Origin: an uncultured bacterium
GTDB lineage: Bacteria; Patescibacteria; Paceibacteria; UBA9973; Zambryskibacteraceae
Length of the DNA: 11,010 nt
NCBI GenBank assembly: GCA_903918125.1
Contig: CAIXDB010000057.1
Coordinates: 1 to 11,010, forward strand
Direction of reading: 5' to 3'
In this document: positions 5,106-11,010 of the stretch, in pieces
Layout of the letters: the number at the start of each line of letters is the position of its first letter
Numbering within the stretch: the first letter of the stretch is position 1
Translations under genes and position numbers: made by a program
Notes under the pieces: model-generated
The model's input: the letters and a program-made list of their open reading frames with translations, nothing else
Databases searched by the model: none
What the model was told of the DNA's origin: nothing

Positions 5106-5531
5106 ATGTTGGTACGGGTGAAAAAATTGGACGCGGAAGCGAAACTGCCGGCGTATGCTCATGCGGGGGATGCGGGCATGGATTTTTTTGCGAACGAAAA
5201 AGTGACGGTGAATCCAGGGCAAATCGGGCGAGTGCCGACGGGCGTGGCTATCGAGATTCCGGAGGGATATGTCGGCTTATTTTGGGATAAGAGCGGACTG
5301 TCGATGACGCATGGCATCAAAGTGCTCGGCGGGGTGATTGACGCGGGGTATCGCGGAGAGCTTGTGCTCGGGGTAATCAATCTCGGCGCGGAAACGTACA
5401 CATTTGAAAAGGGTCACAAAGTAATGCAGCTACTCATTCAGCCGGTTGCGCAGGCGGAGCTCGTGGAGGTGAATGAGATCGACAGCGACACGACGCGCGG
5501 GGCAGGCGGGTTTGGAAGCACGGGGAAATAA
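5106..5531 (+). CDS. dut: dUTP diphosphatase (dUTPase)
   Basis: Hydrolyses dUTP to dUMP and pyrophosphate, keeping uracil out of DNA and feeding thymidylate synthase. The 141-residue length and all five motifs of the trimeric dUTPase family are present: AGDAGMD (20-26), DKSGLS (61-66, with Lys where Arg is usual), GVIDAGYRGE (76-85, with the catalytic D79 and the base-stacking Y82), GHKVMQLLIQP (103-113), and RGAGGFGSTG (131-140) as the C-terminal arm that closes over the nucleotide. The ATG at 5106 follows an extended -10 by six bases and has no Shine-Dalgarno, so a leaderless message is likely. The hicB-like gene begins 38 bases downstream. Confidence 0.96.
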   Translation: MLVRVKKLDAEAKLPAYAHAGDAGMDFFANEKVTVNPGQIGRVPTGVAIEIPEGYVGLFWDKSGLSMTHGIKVLGGVIDAGYRGELVLGVINLGAETYTFEKGHKVMQLLIQPVAQAELVEVNEIDSDTTRGAGGFGSTGK

Positions 5532-5534
5532 AAG

Positions 5535-5563
5535 TTGTTCGGAATCATTTTTTATGCTATCGT
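5535..5563 (+). promoter_or_regulatory. Possible leaderless promoter of hicB (TGCTATCGT-N6-ATG)
   Basis: TATCGT at 5558-5563 preceded by TGC forms an extended -10, and exactly six bases (ATACAT) separate it from the hicB ATG at 5570. TTGTTC at 5535-5540 gives a weak -35 with a 17-base spacer. The match is poorer than for dut or ileS, but the geometry is identical. There is no Shine-Dalgarno before hicB. Confidence 0.45.
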
Positions 5564-5569
5564 ATACAT

Positions 5570-5827
5570 ATGAAAACAGTCATAAAACCAAACAAATTTT
5601 CCAAAATAACGTTACCTGTGCTTATTGAACAAGATGAGGATGGGTTGTTTGTCGGCTCTGTGCCGACGCTTCGTTCGTGCTATACCCAAGGCAGAACATT
5701 GGATGAGTTATATAAAAATCTGAAGGAAGTGGTTGCCTTGTGCCTCGATGTCGAAAAGAAAAGTATCGCGAAGGATTTGCGATCCACTAAAATAGTAGGT
5801 TTCCAAAATATTGAATTTGCAATGTAG
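5570..5827 (+). CDS. hicB: HicB-like antitoxin
   Basis: An 85-residue protein with the HicB/UPF0150 fold signature: LPVLIEQDEDGLFVGSVPTL (15-34), SCYTQGRTLDELYKNLKEVV (36-55) and an amphipathic helix. HicB proteins bind and block the HicA RNase. This one is short: after the core only about 20 residues remain, so there is no obvious helix-turn-helix or ribbon-helix-helix domain for autoregulation. It lies 15 bases before the hicA-like gene, with antitoxin first. It could also be a stand-alone HicB-fold protein, but the adjacent HicA-like gene argues for a pair. Confidence 0.82.
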   Translation: MKTVIKPNKFSKITLPVLIEQDEDGLFVGSVPTLRSCYTQGRTLDELYKNLKEVVALCLDVEKKSIAKDLRSTKIVGFQNIEFAM

Positions 5828-5842
5828 TCCTCAAGTATTCAC

Positions 5843-6067
5843 ATGCCACACCTTATTCCGATTTCTGCAAGAAAAATGACCACAATTCTTGAGAAGGATG
5901 GTTTTGAATGTATCAGAACGCGAGGCAGTCACCATTTTTTCAAACATCGTATTGACGGCAGAACAACCGTAGTGATTTTTCACGGCAGAGAAATCGGACG
6001 TGGTCTGCTCAGGAAAATTCTAAAAGATATTGATTGGTCGGTGGAAGAATTTCTTTCAAAAATATAA
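5843..6067 (+). CDS. hicA: HicA-like toxin (mRNA interferase)
   Basis: A 74-residue HicA/YcfA-type protein with the small dsRBD-like fold of ribosome-independent mRNA interferases. ISARKMTTILEKDGFECIRTRGSHHFF carries the first helix, the following strand and the catalytic histidine (H30 in GSH). FHGREIGRGLLRKILKDI (46-63) matches the second conserved block, with histidine and the TLRKIL-type helix. WSVEEFLSKI closes it. No key residue appears lost, so the toxin may be active. There is no clear Shine-Dalgarno, so it is probably co-expressed with hicB 15 bases upstream. Its stop codon is 2 bases before the argS start, which links the pair to an essential gene. Confidence 0.85.
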   Translation: MPHLIPISARKMTTILEKDGFECIRTRGSHHFFKHRIDGRTTVVIFHGREIGRGLLRKILKDIDWSVEEFLSKI

Positions 6068-6069
6068 AT

Positions 6070-7782
6070 ATGACATTACAAGACACACTCAAAAAATGGA
6101 TTGGCGAGACGCTCGAGCTGACAGCGACGGAAGACGGAGTGGGTTTTGCCGTTGATTTCACGGTGGAGCATCCGCAAAACATGGCGTTTGGGGATTATTC
6201 GACGAACGTGGCGATGGTGTGTGCAAAGTCGGCTCACAAAAATCCGATCGCGCTCGCGGACGAGTTTGCCGAGAAGCTGCGCGCGAAGAAGTTGCAGGAA
6301 GTTGAAACCATTACGGCGGTCAAACCGGGATTTGTGAATTTCACCTTGAAACCGGAAGTGTTTCGTGAAGTAGTGGAGAAAATCGGCGAGATGGGCGTAC
6401 ATTTCGGCGACCACACCCGACTGTCGGGGCAGCGCATGATTGTCGAGTACACGCAGCCCAACCCGTTTAAAGAATTTCACATCGGGCACATGATGAACAA
6501 CGCCATCGGCGAGTCGGTCTCGCGCATTCTCGAAGCGCACGGTACGGAAGTGATACGTGCGACGTATCATGGCGATGTCAGTATGGGTATCGCCAAAGCG
6601 GTGTGGGGTTTGCAAAGTATGGAAACCGGCACGGACATGACGGTGCACGAAATGGGGCAGGCGTACGCGCTCGGCGCAAAAATGTTTGAGGAAAACGAGG
6701 AAGTCAAAAAAGAAATCACGGCGATCAACAAAAAAATATACGAGAGAACGGACGATGCGGTGAACGCTCTATACGATGCCGGACGCCAGACATCGCTCGA
6801 CTATTTTGAAAAAATGTACGCGCGACTCGGCAGTCATTTCGATTTTCATTTTTTTGAAAGTGTCGCCGGACTGATCGGCAAGAACATCGTTTTGGAATTT
6901 CTAGAAAAAGGTGTGTTTGAAAAAAGTGACGGCGCGGTGGTGTTCAGGGGTGAGCAGTACGGCTTGCACATCCGCGTGTTCATAAACTCGGAGGGGATTC
7001 CGACATACGAAGCGAAAGAAATCGGTTTGATGCAGATTAAAAAAGATACCTGTGGTCCGTTTGATTTGTCCGTGACGGTAACCGACAACGAGCAGGACGG
7101 ATTTTTCAACGTGGTGGAAAAAGCGGAGGGTTTTGTGTTCCCGGAACTTGCGGGACACGTGTTGCATCTCTCGCATGGCAAACTCAAACTTCCCACCGGC
7201 AAAATGTCGTCGCGTACCGGCAGTGTGGTGACGGCGGAAGCGATGATCGACCAGGTCAAGGAAGTGGCCAATATAAAAATGAATGCGCGGGCATTGTCCG
7301 AAGTGGAGAAAGATGCCACGGCGGAAATGGTGGCACTCGGTGCACTCAAGTTTACGATACTTCGACAAGCCATCGGCGGTGATATTATTTTCGACCTCGA
7401 GCAGGCACTCTCGCTCGAAGGCGACTCCGGACCGTACCTCCAATACTCGACCGTGCGTGCCAAGACCCTCGTGCGCAAGGCGTGCGATGTGGTGACCGCA
7501 TCGTCTGAACTGCCCGCCGACTGGCACACGACCAACCTCGAGCGACTGCTCCAACGCTACCCGCAGGTTGTCATGCGCGCAGGTCTCGACTACGCCCCGC
7601 ACCACATCGTGACGTACCTTCTCGAGCTCGCCTCGGAATTCAACTCGTTCTACAACACCGGCAAAATCGTCGACCCCGAAAACCCGCACGCGCCGTACAA
7701 ACTCGCCGTGACGCAAGCGTTTGTGAACGTCATGACCGCCGGGCTGACCCTGCTCGGGATTGCCGTCCCGGTGGAGATGTAA
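6070..7782 (+). CDS. argS: Arginyl-tRNA synthetase
   Basis: A 570-residue class I synthetase charging tRNA-Arg. The N-terminal Add-1-type domain (about 1-110) includes GDYSTNVAM (41-49) and VKPGFVNF (84-91). VEYTQPNPFKEFHIGH (125-140) holds the HIGH motif at 137-140. RATYHGDVSMGIAKAVWG replaces the usual QGDWG-type block. GKMSSRTGS (377-385) is the second ATP-binding motif. YLQYSTVRAKTLVRKA (about 457-472) starts the DALR anticodon-binding domain, which runs to the C-terminus. The ATG at 6070 gives the expected start; an upstream in-frame ATG at 6034 lies inside hicA and is unlikely. No Shine-Dalgarno is visible, so translation may be coupled to hicA. Length is close to the E. coli enzyme. 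Confidence 0.96.
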   Translation: MTLQDTLKKWIGETLELTATEDGVGFAVDFTVEHPQNMAFGDYSTNVAMVCAKSAHKNPIALADEFAEKLRAKKLQEVETITAVKPGFVNFTLKPEVFREVVEKIGEMGVHFGDHTRLSGQRMIVEYTQPNPFKEFHIGHMMNNAIGESVSRILEAHGTEVIRATYHGDVSMGIAKAVWGLQSMETGTDMTVHEMGQAYALGAKMFEENEEVKKEITAINKKIYERTDDAVNALYDAGRQTSLDYFEKMYARLGSHFDFHFFESVAGLIGKNIVLEFLEKGVFEKSDGAVVFRGEQYGLHIRVFINSEGIPTYEAKEIGLMQIKKDTCGPFDLSVTVTDNEQDGFFNVVEKAEGFVFPELAGHVLHLSHGKLKLPTGKMSSRTGSVVTAEAMIDQVKEVANIKMNARALSEVEKDATAEMVALGALKFTILRQAIGGDIIFDLEQALSLEGDSGPYLQYSTVRAKTLVRKACDVVTASSELPADWHTTNLERLLQRYPQVVMRAGLDYAPHHIVTYLLELASEFNSFYNTGKIVDPENPHAPYKLAVTQAFVNVMTAGLTLLGIAVPVEM

Positions 7783-7796
7783 AAAAAGTACGAAAA

Positions 7797-7805
7797 TGCT
7801 AGGAT
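7797..7805 (+). promoter_or_regulatory. Leaderless extended -10 promoter of ileS (TGCTAGGAT-N6-ATG)
   Basis: TGC at 7797-7799 and TAGGAT at 7800-7805 form an extended -10, followed by six bases (GGGGGT) and the ileS ATG. No -35 box is apparent at the right distance. The layout is nearly the same as at dut, including the G-run. It lies in the 29-base gap after argS, so ileS may also be read through from argS. Confidence 0.55.
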
Positions 7806-7811
7806 GGGGGT

Positions 7812-10800
7812 ATGAAAGAAGAGGATAAAAAAATAACTCAAGAAACTGGATCGGTCAAAAGCGATATCGCTCTAAAAGAGGAGAAAATTTTGGCGTTTTG
7901 GAAAGAGAAGAAAATTTTCGAGAAGACGCTCGAGAAAGAGTCTTCGAAAGGCGAGTTTGTATTCTATGAAGGTCCTCCAACTGCCAATGCCGCGCCGGCA
8001 CTCCACCACCTCGAAGCGCGTGCGTTCAAAGACATCATTCCGCGATACAAAACAATGCGTGGTTTTCATGTGCGTCGCAAGGGTGGGTGGGACACACATG
8101 GTTTGCCTGTGGAGCTTCAAATTGAAAAAAAGCTGGGTCTCAAATCGAAAAAAGAAATTGAAACATACGGTATTGCCGAATTCAACCGCCAGTGTCGTGA
8201 GAGTGTCTGGGATTTTATCGAGCTCTGGACGAAGTTCACCGAGCGCATTGGCTACTGGGTGGATGACAAAAATCCGTACGTGACGTACCACAACAGCTAC
8301 ATTGAGTCGCTCTGGAACATCGTGTCGCGAGTGAATGAGAAAAAACTTTTGTACAAGGACTACAAAGTTGTGCCGTGGTGTCCGCGATGCGGAACGGCAC
8401 TGTCGTCGCATGAGCTCGCGCAAGGGTACCAGGATATTACGGATATTTCGGTATATGTAAAATTCAAATTGTTGCCAGATCAGAAATTTGGAGAACAAAA
8501 AGAATTTGTAACCGGTCAGAGTGCGTACATCATTGCGTGGACAACAACGCCGTGGACACTTCCGGGCAATGTCGGTTTGGCGGTCAGTGAAGAAATTTCT
8601 TACACAGCTTTGCGGATTGATGAGGTCAAAGAACTATTGATAGTTGCCACTGAACTTGTTGAAAAAGTTTTTGCCGGTCATCAGGTGGAAATCGTACATA
8701 CATTCAAGGGAACTGGATTGGTCGGCCTCGAGTACGAACCGTTGTATCCGTATCTCTCGCAACTCGACGCGAGCGACGAGAAATTGAAAAACGCGTTCAA
8801 GGTATATCCGGCAGATTTTGTGACCACGACGGACGGCACCGGTGTGGTGCACACGGCGGTCATGTACGGGCAGGAAGATTTTGAACTTGGCACGAAAGTC
8901 GGTTTGCCGAAATTTCACATCGTTGACCCGGATGGCACCTTCGTTAAAGGTATGGGGGATTTGACTGGCAAACATGTGCGTGATGAGGAAACTGCCGTGG
9001 ATATTATAAAAGACTTGGCGCATCGCGGAATTTTGTTCAAAAAAGAAAAACACAAACATTCGTATCCGCATTGTTGGCGATGCAAAACCGCACTCATCTA
9101 TTACGCGCGGGACTCGTGGTACATTCGCATGTCTGGTTTGCGTGCACAGTTGCAAGCGGAAAATGAAAAAATAAATTGGGAGCCTGCGCACATCAAAGAA
9201 GGGCGTTTCGGTGAGTGGCTCAAGGAGGCGAAAGACTGGGCGGTGTCTCGTGAAAGATATTGGGGTACGCCGTTGCCGGTGTGGGAAGGTAAAACCAGTG
9301 GACGGTTTGTGCTCGGCAGTATCGAAGAAATGAAAAAGCGTACCAAAAAATCCGGCAATGCGTATTTCGTCATGCGACACGGCGAGGCGGAACACAACGT
9401 GCTCGGTGTCTGGAGTGGAAAGCGGGAAGTGCAACATCACTTGACCACGAAGGGCAAGGCAGAAGTCGCGATGTCGGCGGAGGAGCTCAAAAAAACGTTA
9501 GGTGACAAAAAAATCGATTATGTTTTTGTGTCGCCATTTCTGCGCACAAAAGAAACGGCGGAAATCGTGGCGGAGGAACTCGGTGTGAGTACTGATAAAA
9601 TTATTTTTGACGATCGGCTGGTGGAATGGAGTATCGGCATCTACGACGGCAAGCCGATGGATGACTATTTTAAACTTCGTCGCGAGCAGGAAAATCCGTA
9701 CGAATTTGCGCCGGACGGCGGTGAGTCGTATCGCCAGGTTTTGACGCGTGCCGGAAATTTTCTCTACGACATCGAGTCAAAATATTCCGGCAAAAATATT
9801 CTCATCGTCTCGCACGGGGGAGTGTGTCGCGCGTTCAATTTTCTGACCGACGGCATTTCGATGGAAAATGAGAAAAAATTACGCGATGCTTTTTCAAACT
9901 ATGTGCCCGCCGAAGTGCGGGAGGTGCCATTTGTGCCACTGCCACACAACGAACACTTTGAGCTTGACTTGCATCGACCGTACATAGACGCAGTGACTTT
10001 GCTCGACACGGACGGCGCGGAAATGACACGTGTCAAGGAAGTGATGGACGTGTGGTTTGACTCGGGCTCGATGCCATTCGCGCAAGACCACTATCCGTTC
10101 GAGAACCGCGAGTGGGTGGACGGCGCGGGATATCCGGCAGATTTTATTTCCGAAGCAATCGACCAAACGCGCGGTTGGTTTTATACCTTGCTCTGCGTCG
10201 GAGTGCTCACGGACCGCGGAACGCCGTACAAAAATGTCATTTGTCTCGGACACATTCTCGATGCGGAAGGCAAGAAAATGTCGAAGTCGATCGGCAACAT
10301 TGTCAACCCGTGGCAGATGATGGACACATACGGTGTCGATGCTCTGCGACTGTGGATGTACTCGGTTAACCAGCCGGGTGACTCGAAAAATTTCGACGAA
10401 AAAACGGTGGACGAAATCGTCAAGAAAGTTTTCAATCCGCTGACCAATTCATATGTACTTTTTTCGACATACGAAAAAGGTGTGATGCGCATGAATCCGC
10501 GCGAGAGCACAAATCCTCTCGACATCTGGATTATTACCGCACTCGACTCACTCACGACAGACATGACAAATAATCTCGACAATTTTAAATTGTTTGAACC
10601 CGTTCGTGCATTCAAAGACTTCGTGCAAGATTTTTCAACATGGTATGTGCGACGTTCTCGCGAGCGACTGAAAAATTTAGGAACTGACGATGCGTCGTGC
10701 GTCGTGTCTGTCACGGAATATGTTTTGCGCGAGTTGTCGAAACTTCTTGCACCGTTTTCTCCGTTCTATGCGGACTGGCTGTATCAAGAGGTAACAAAAC

Positions 10801-11010
10801 GAAAAGAAAAAGAGAGTGTTCATCTCGAAGACTGGCCGGCAATCAGTCCGGTCGAGGGGAATATTTTGGAAGATATGAGAAAGGTACGCGACATTGTGAC
10901 TCAAGCGCTTGAACTTCGACAGAAAGCGGGGATTAAGGTGCGTCAACCGCTCGCGTCACTTGCCATACCGCAGAGTTTTGGTTTGTCACCAATGTTACTG
11001 TATATAATCA
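7812..11010 (+). CDS. ileS: Isoleucyl-tRNA synthetase with internal histidine-phosphatase domain (3' end outside window)
   Basis: Charges tRNA-Ile; 1066 residues are visible, with no stop before the right edge. Synthetase blocks in order: GPPTANAAPALHH (54-66, HIGH-equivalent ALHH at 63-66), GWDTHGLPVE, WCPRCG (189-194), the editing-domain TTTPWT (244-249) and GTGVVHTAVMYGQED (342-356), HCWRCK (420-425), WGTPLPVW (484-491), DLHRPYID (719-726), WFDSG (748-752) and KMSKS (822-826), then an anticodon-binding helical region. Between WGTPLPVW and DLHRP lies an inserted histidine-phosphatase domain (about 516-700): RHGE (522-525), SPFLRT (574-579), E605 and SHGG (667-670). The CxxC knuckle usually near this point is missing. 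Everything is in one uninterrupted frame. The GPPTAN and HH-type first motif suggests the archaeal/eukaryotic-like class of IleRS. The start has a leaderless-type promoter six bases upstream. Confidence 0.93.
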   Translation, partial: MKEEDKKITQETGSVKSDIALKEEKILAFWKEKKIFEKTLEKESSKGEFVFYEGPPTANAAPALHHLEARAFKDIIPRYKTMRGFHVRRKGGWDTHGLPVELQIEKKLGLKSKKEIETYGIAEFNRQCRESVWDFIELWTKFTERIGYWVDDKNPYVTYHNSYIESLWNIVSRVNEKKLLYKDYKVVPWCPRCGTALSSHELAQGYQDITDISVYVKFKLLPDQKFGEQKEFVTGQSAYIIAWTTTPWTLPGNVGLAVSEEISYTALRIDEVKELLIVATELVEKVFAGHQVEIVHTFKGTGLVGLEYEPLYPYLSQLDASDEKLKNAFKVYPADFVTTTDGTGVVHTAVMYGQEDFELGTKVGLPKFHIVDPDGTFVKGMGDLTGKHVRDEETAVDIIKDLAHRGILFKKEKHKHSYPHCWRCKTALIYYARDSWYIRMSGLRAQLQAENEKINWEPAHIKEGRFGEWLKEAKDWAVSRERYWGTPLPVWEGKTSGRFVLGSIEEMKKRTKKSGNAYFVMRHGEAEHNVLGVWSGKREVQHHLTTKGKAEVAMSAEELKKTLGDKKIDYVFVSPFLRTKETAEIVAEELGVSTDKIIFDDRLVEWSIGIYDGKPMDDYFKLRREQENPYEFAPDGGESYRQVLTRAGNFLYDIESKYSGKNILIVSHGGVCRAFNFLTDGISMENEKKLRDAFSNYVPAEVREVPFVPLPHNEHFELDLHRPYIDAVTLLDTDGAEMTRVKEVMDVWFDSGSMPFAQDHYPFENREWVDGAGYPADFISEAIDQTRGWFYTLLCVGVLTDRGTPYKNVICLGHILDAEGKKMSKSIGNIVNPWQMMDTYGVDALRLWMYSVNQPGDSKNFDEKTVDEIVKKVFNPLTNSYVLFSTYEKGVMRMNPRESTNPLDIWIITALDSLTTDMTNNLDNFKLFEPVRAFKDFVQDFSTWYVRRSRERLKNLGTDDASCVVSVTEYVLRELSKLLAPFSPFYADWLYQEVTKRKEKESVHLEDWPAISPVEGNILEDMRKVRDIVTQALELRQKAGIKVRQPLASLAIPQSFGLSPMLLYII
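9357..9911 (+). other. Histidine-phosphatase (phosphoglycerate-mutase-like) domain inside ileS
   Basis: Residues about 516-700 of IleRS form a near-complete member of the histidine phosphatase superfamily. YFVMRHGEAEHN carries the RHG motif with H523 as the expected phospho-accepting histidine. VSPFLRTKETAEIV gives the second arginine (R578). VEWSIGIYDGK gives the acid E605. PDGGESYRQVLTRAGNFL is the usual helix, and ILIVSHGG provides the second histidine H668. All catalytic positions that can be recognised are present, so it could be active. The closest familiar type is the PhoE/CobC/GpmB-like group. Substrate is unknown. The codon pattern looks like the flanking synthetase, giving no sign of recent acquisition. 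Confidence 0.93.

Noticed and set aside
6034..6069. Earlier in-frame ATG for argS, overlapping hicA
   Set aside because: The 12 added residues are encoded inside hicA and do not look like ArgRS; the ATG at 6070 sits at the hicA stop in a coupling position.
6846..7716. Long minus-strand open frames opposite argS and ileS (also 6076-6648, 7872-8498, 8634-9440, 10181-10714)
   Set aside because: They are shadows of strong plus-strand coding with codon bias; none shows a recognisable domain or a start signal.
9357..9911. A separate phosphatase gene lying between two halves of a broken ileS
   Set aside because: The frame is continuous with no stop, and both junctions keep the IleRS order; the HIGH-equivalent, RHG, WFDSG and KMSKS codons are all in the same frame.
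1..11010. CRISPR arrays, insertion sequences, att sites, integrases, rRNA or tRNA genes
   Set aside because: Read through on both strands; no repeat-spacer pattern, transposase, recombinase or RNA gene was seen.

Overview
The window looks like part of a compact genome from the Candidate Phyla Radiation (Patescibacteria), most likely a Parcubacteria-type lineage. This is inferred, not proved. The reasons are short intergenic gaps, small lysine-rich proteins, rplK standing without rplA, divergent arginyl- and isoleucyl-tRNA synthetases, and the deaminase / thymidylate synthase / thymidine kinase / DHFR / dUTPase gene set. No marker in the window fixes the taxonomy.

Layout. 1-226: leader with a good extended -10 promoter for rplK. 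227-649: ribosomal protein L11. 676-1278: small HIGH-motif nucleotidyltransferase. 1338-2210: deoxycytidylate-deaminase-like protein with an extra N-terminal region. Convergent to it on the minus strand are a HIT-family protein (2228-2680) and thymidylate synthase (2772-3701). Thymidine kinase (3825-4421) diverges from thyA and converges with a minus-strand DHFR (4466-5038). dUTPase (5106-5531) diverges from DHFR through overlapping promoters. A HicB-HicA-like toxin-antitoxin pair (5570-6067) follows, joined to argS (6070-7782) by a 2-nt gap. Last is ileS (7812 to beyond the right edge).

How the genes fit together. Five genes make one dTMP module. dCMP deaminase and dUTPase supply dUMP. ThyA methylates it to dTMP and leaves dihydrofolate, which DHFR reduces again. 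Thymidine kinase salvages thymidine. They are not one operon: orientation alternates and hairpins sit between convergent pairs, several of them containing the stop codon.

Most striking signal. The isoleucyl-tRNA synthetase reading frame holds a complete histidine-phosphatase (phosphoglycerate-mutase-like) domain at about residues 516-700, with all recognisable catalytic residues. It lies between the WGTPLPVW and DLHRP/WFDSG blocks of the synthetase, where a zinc knuckle is usual. Second, three genes (dut, hicB, ileS) share the same start architecture: an extended -10 of the form TGnTAnnnT, exactly six bases, then ATG. This predicts leaderless transcripts.
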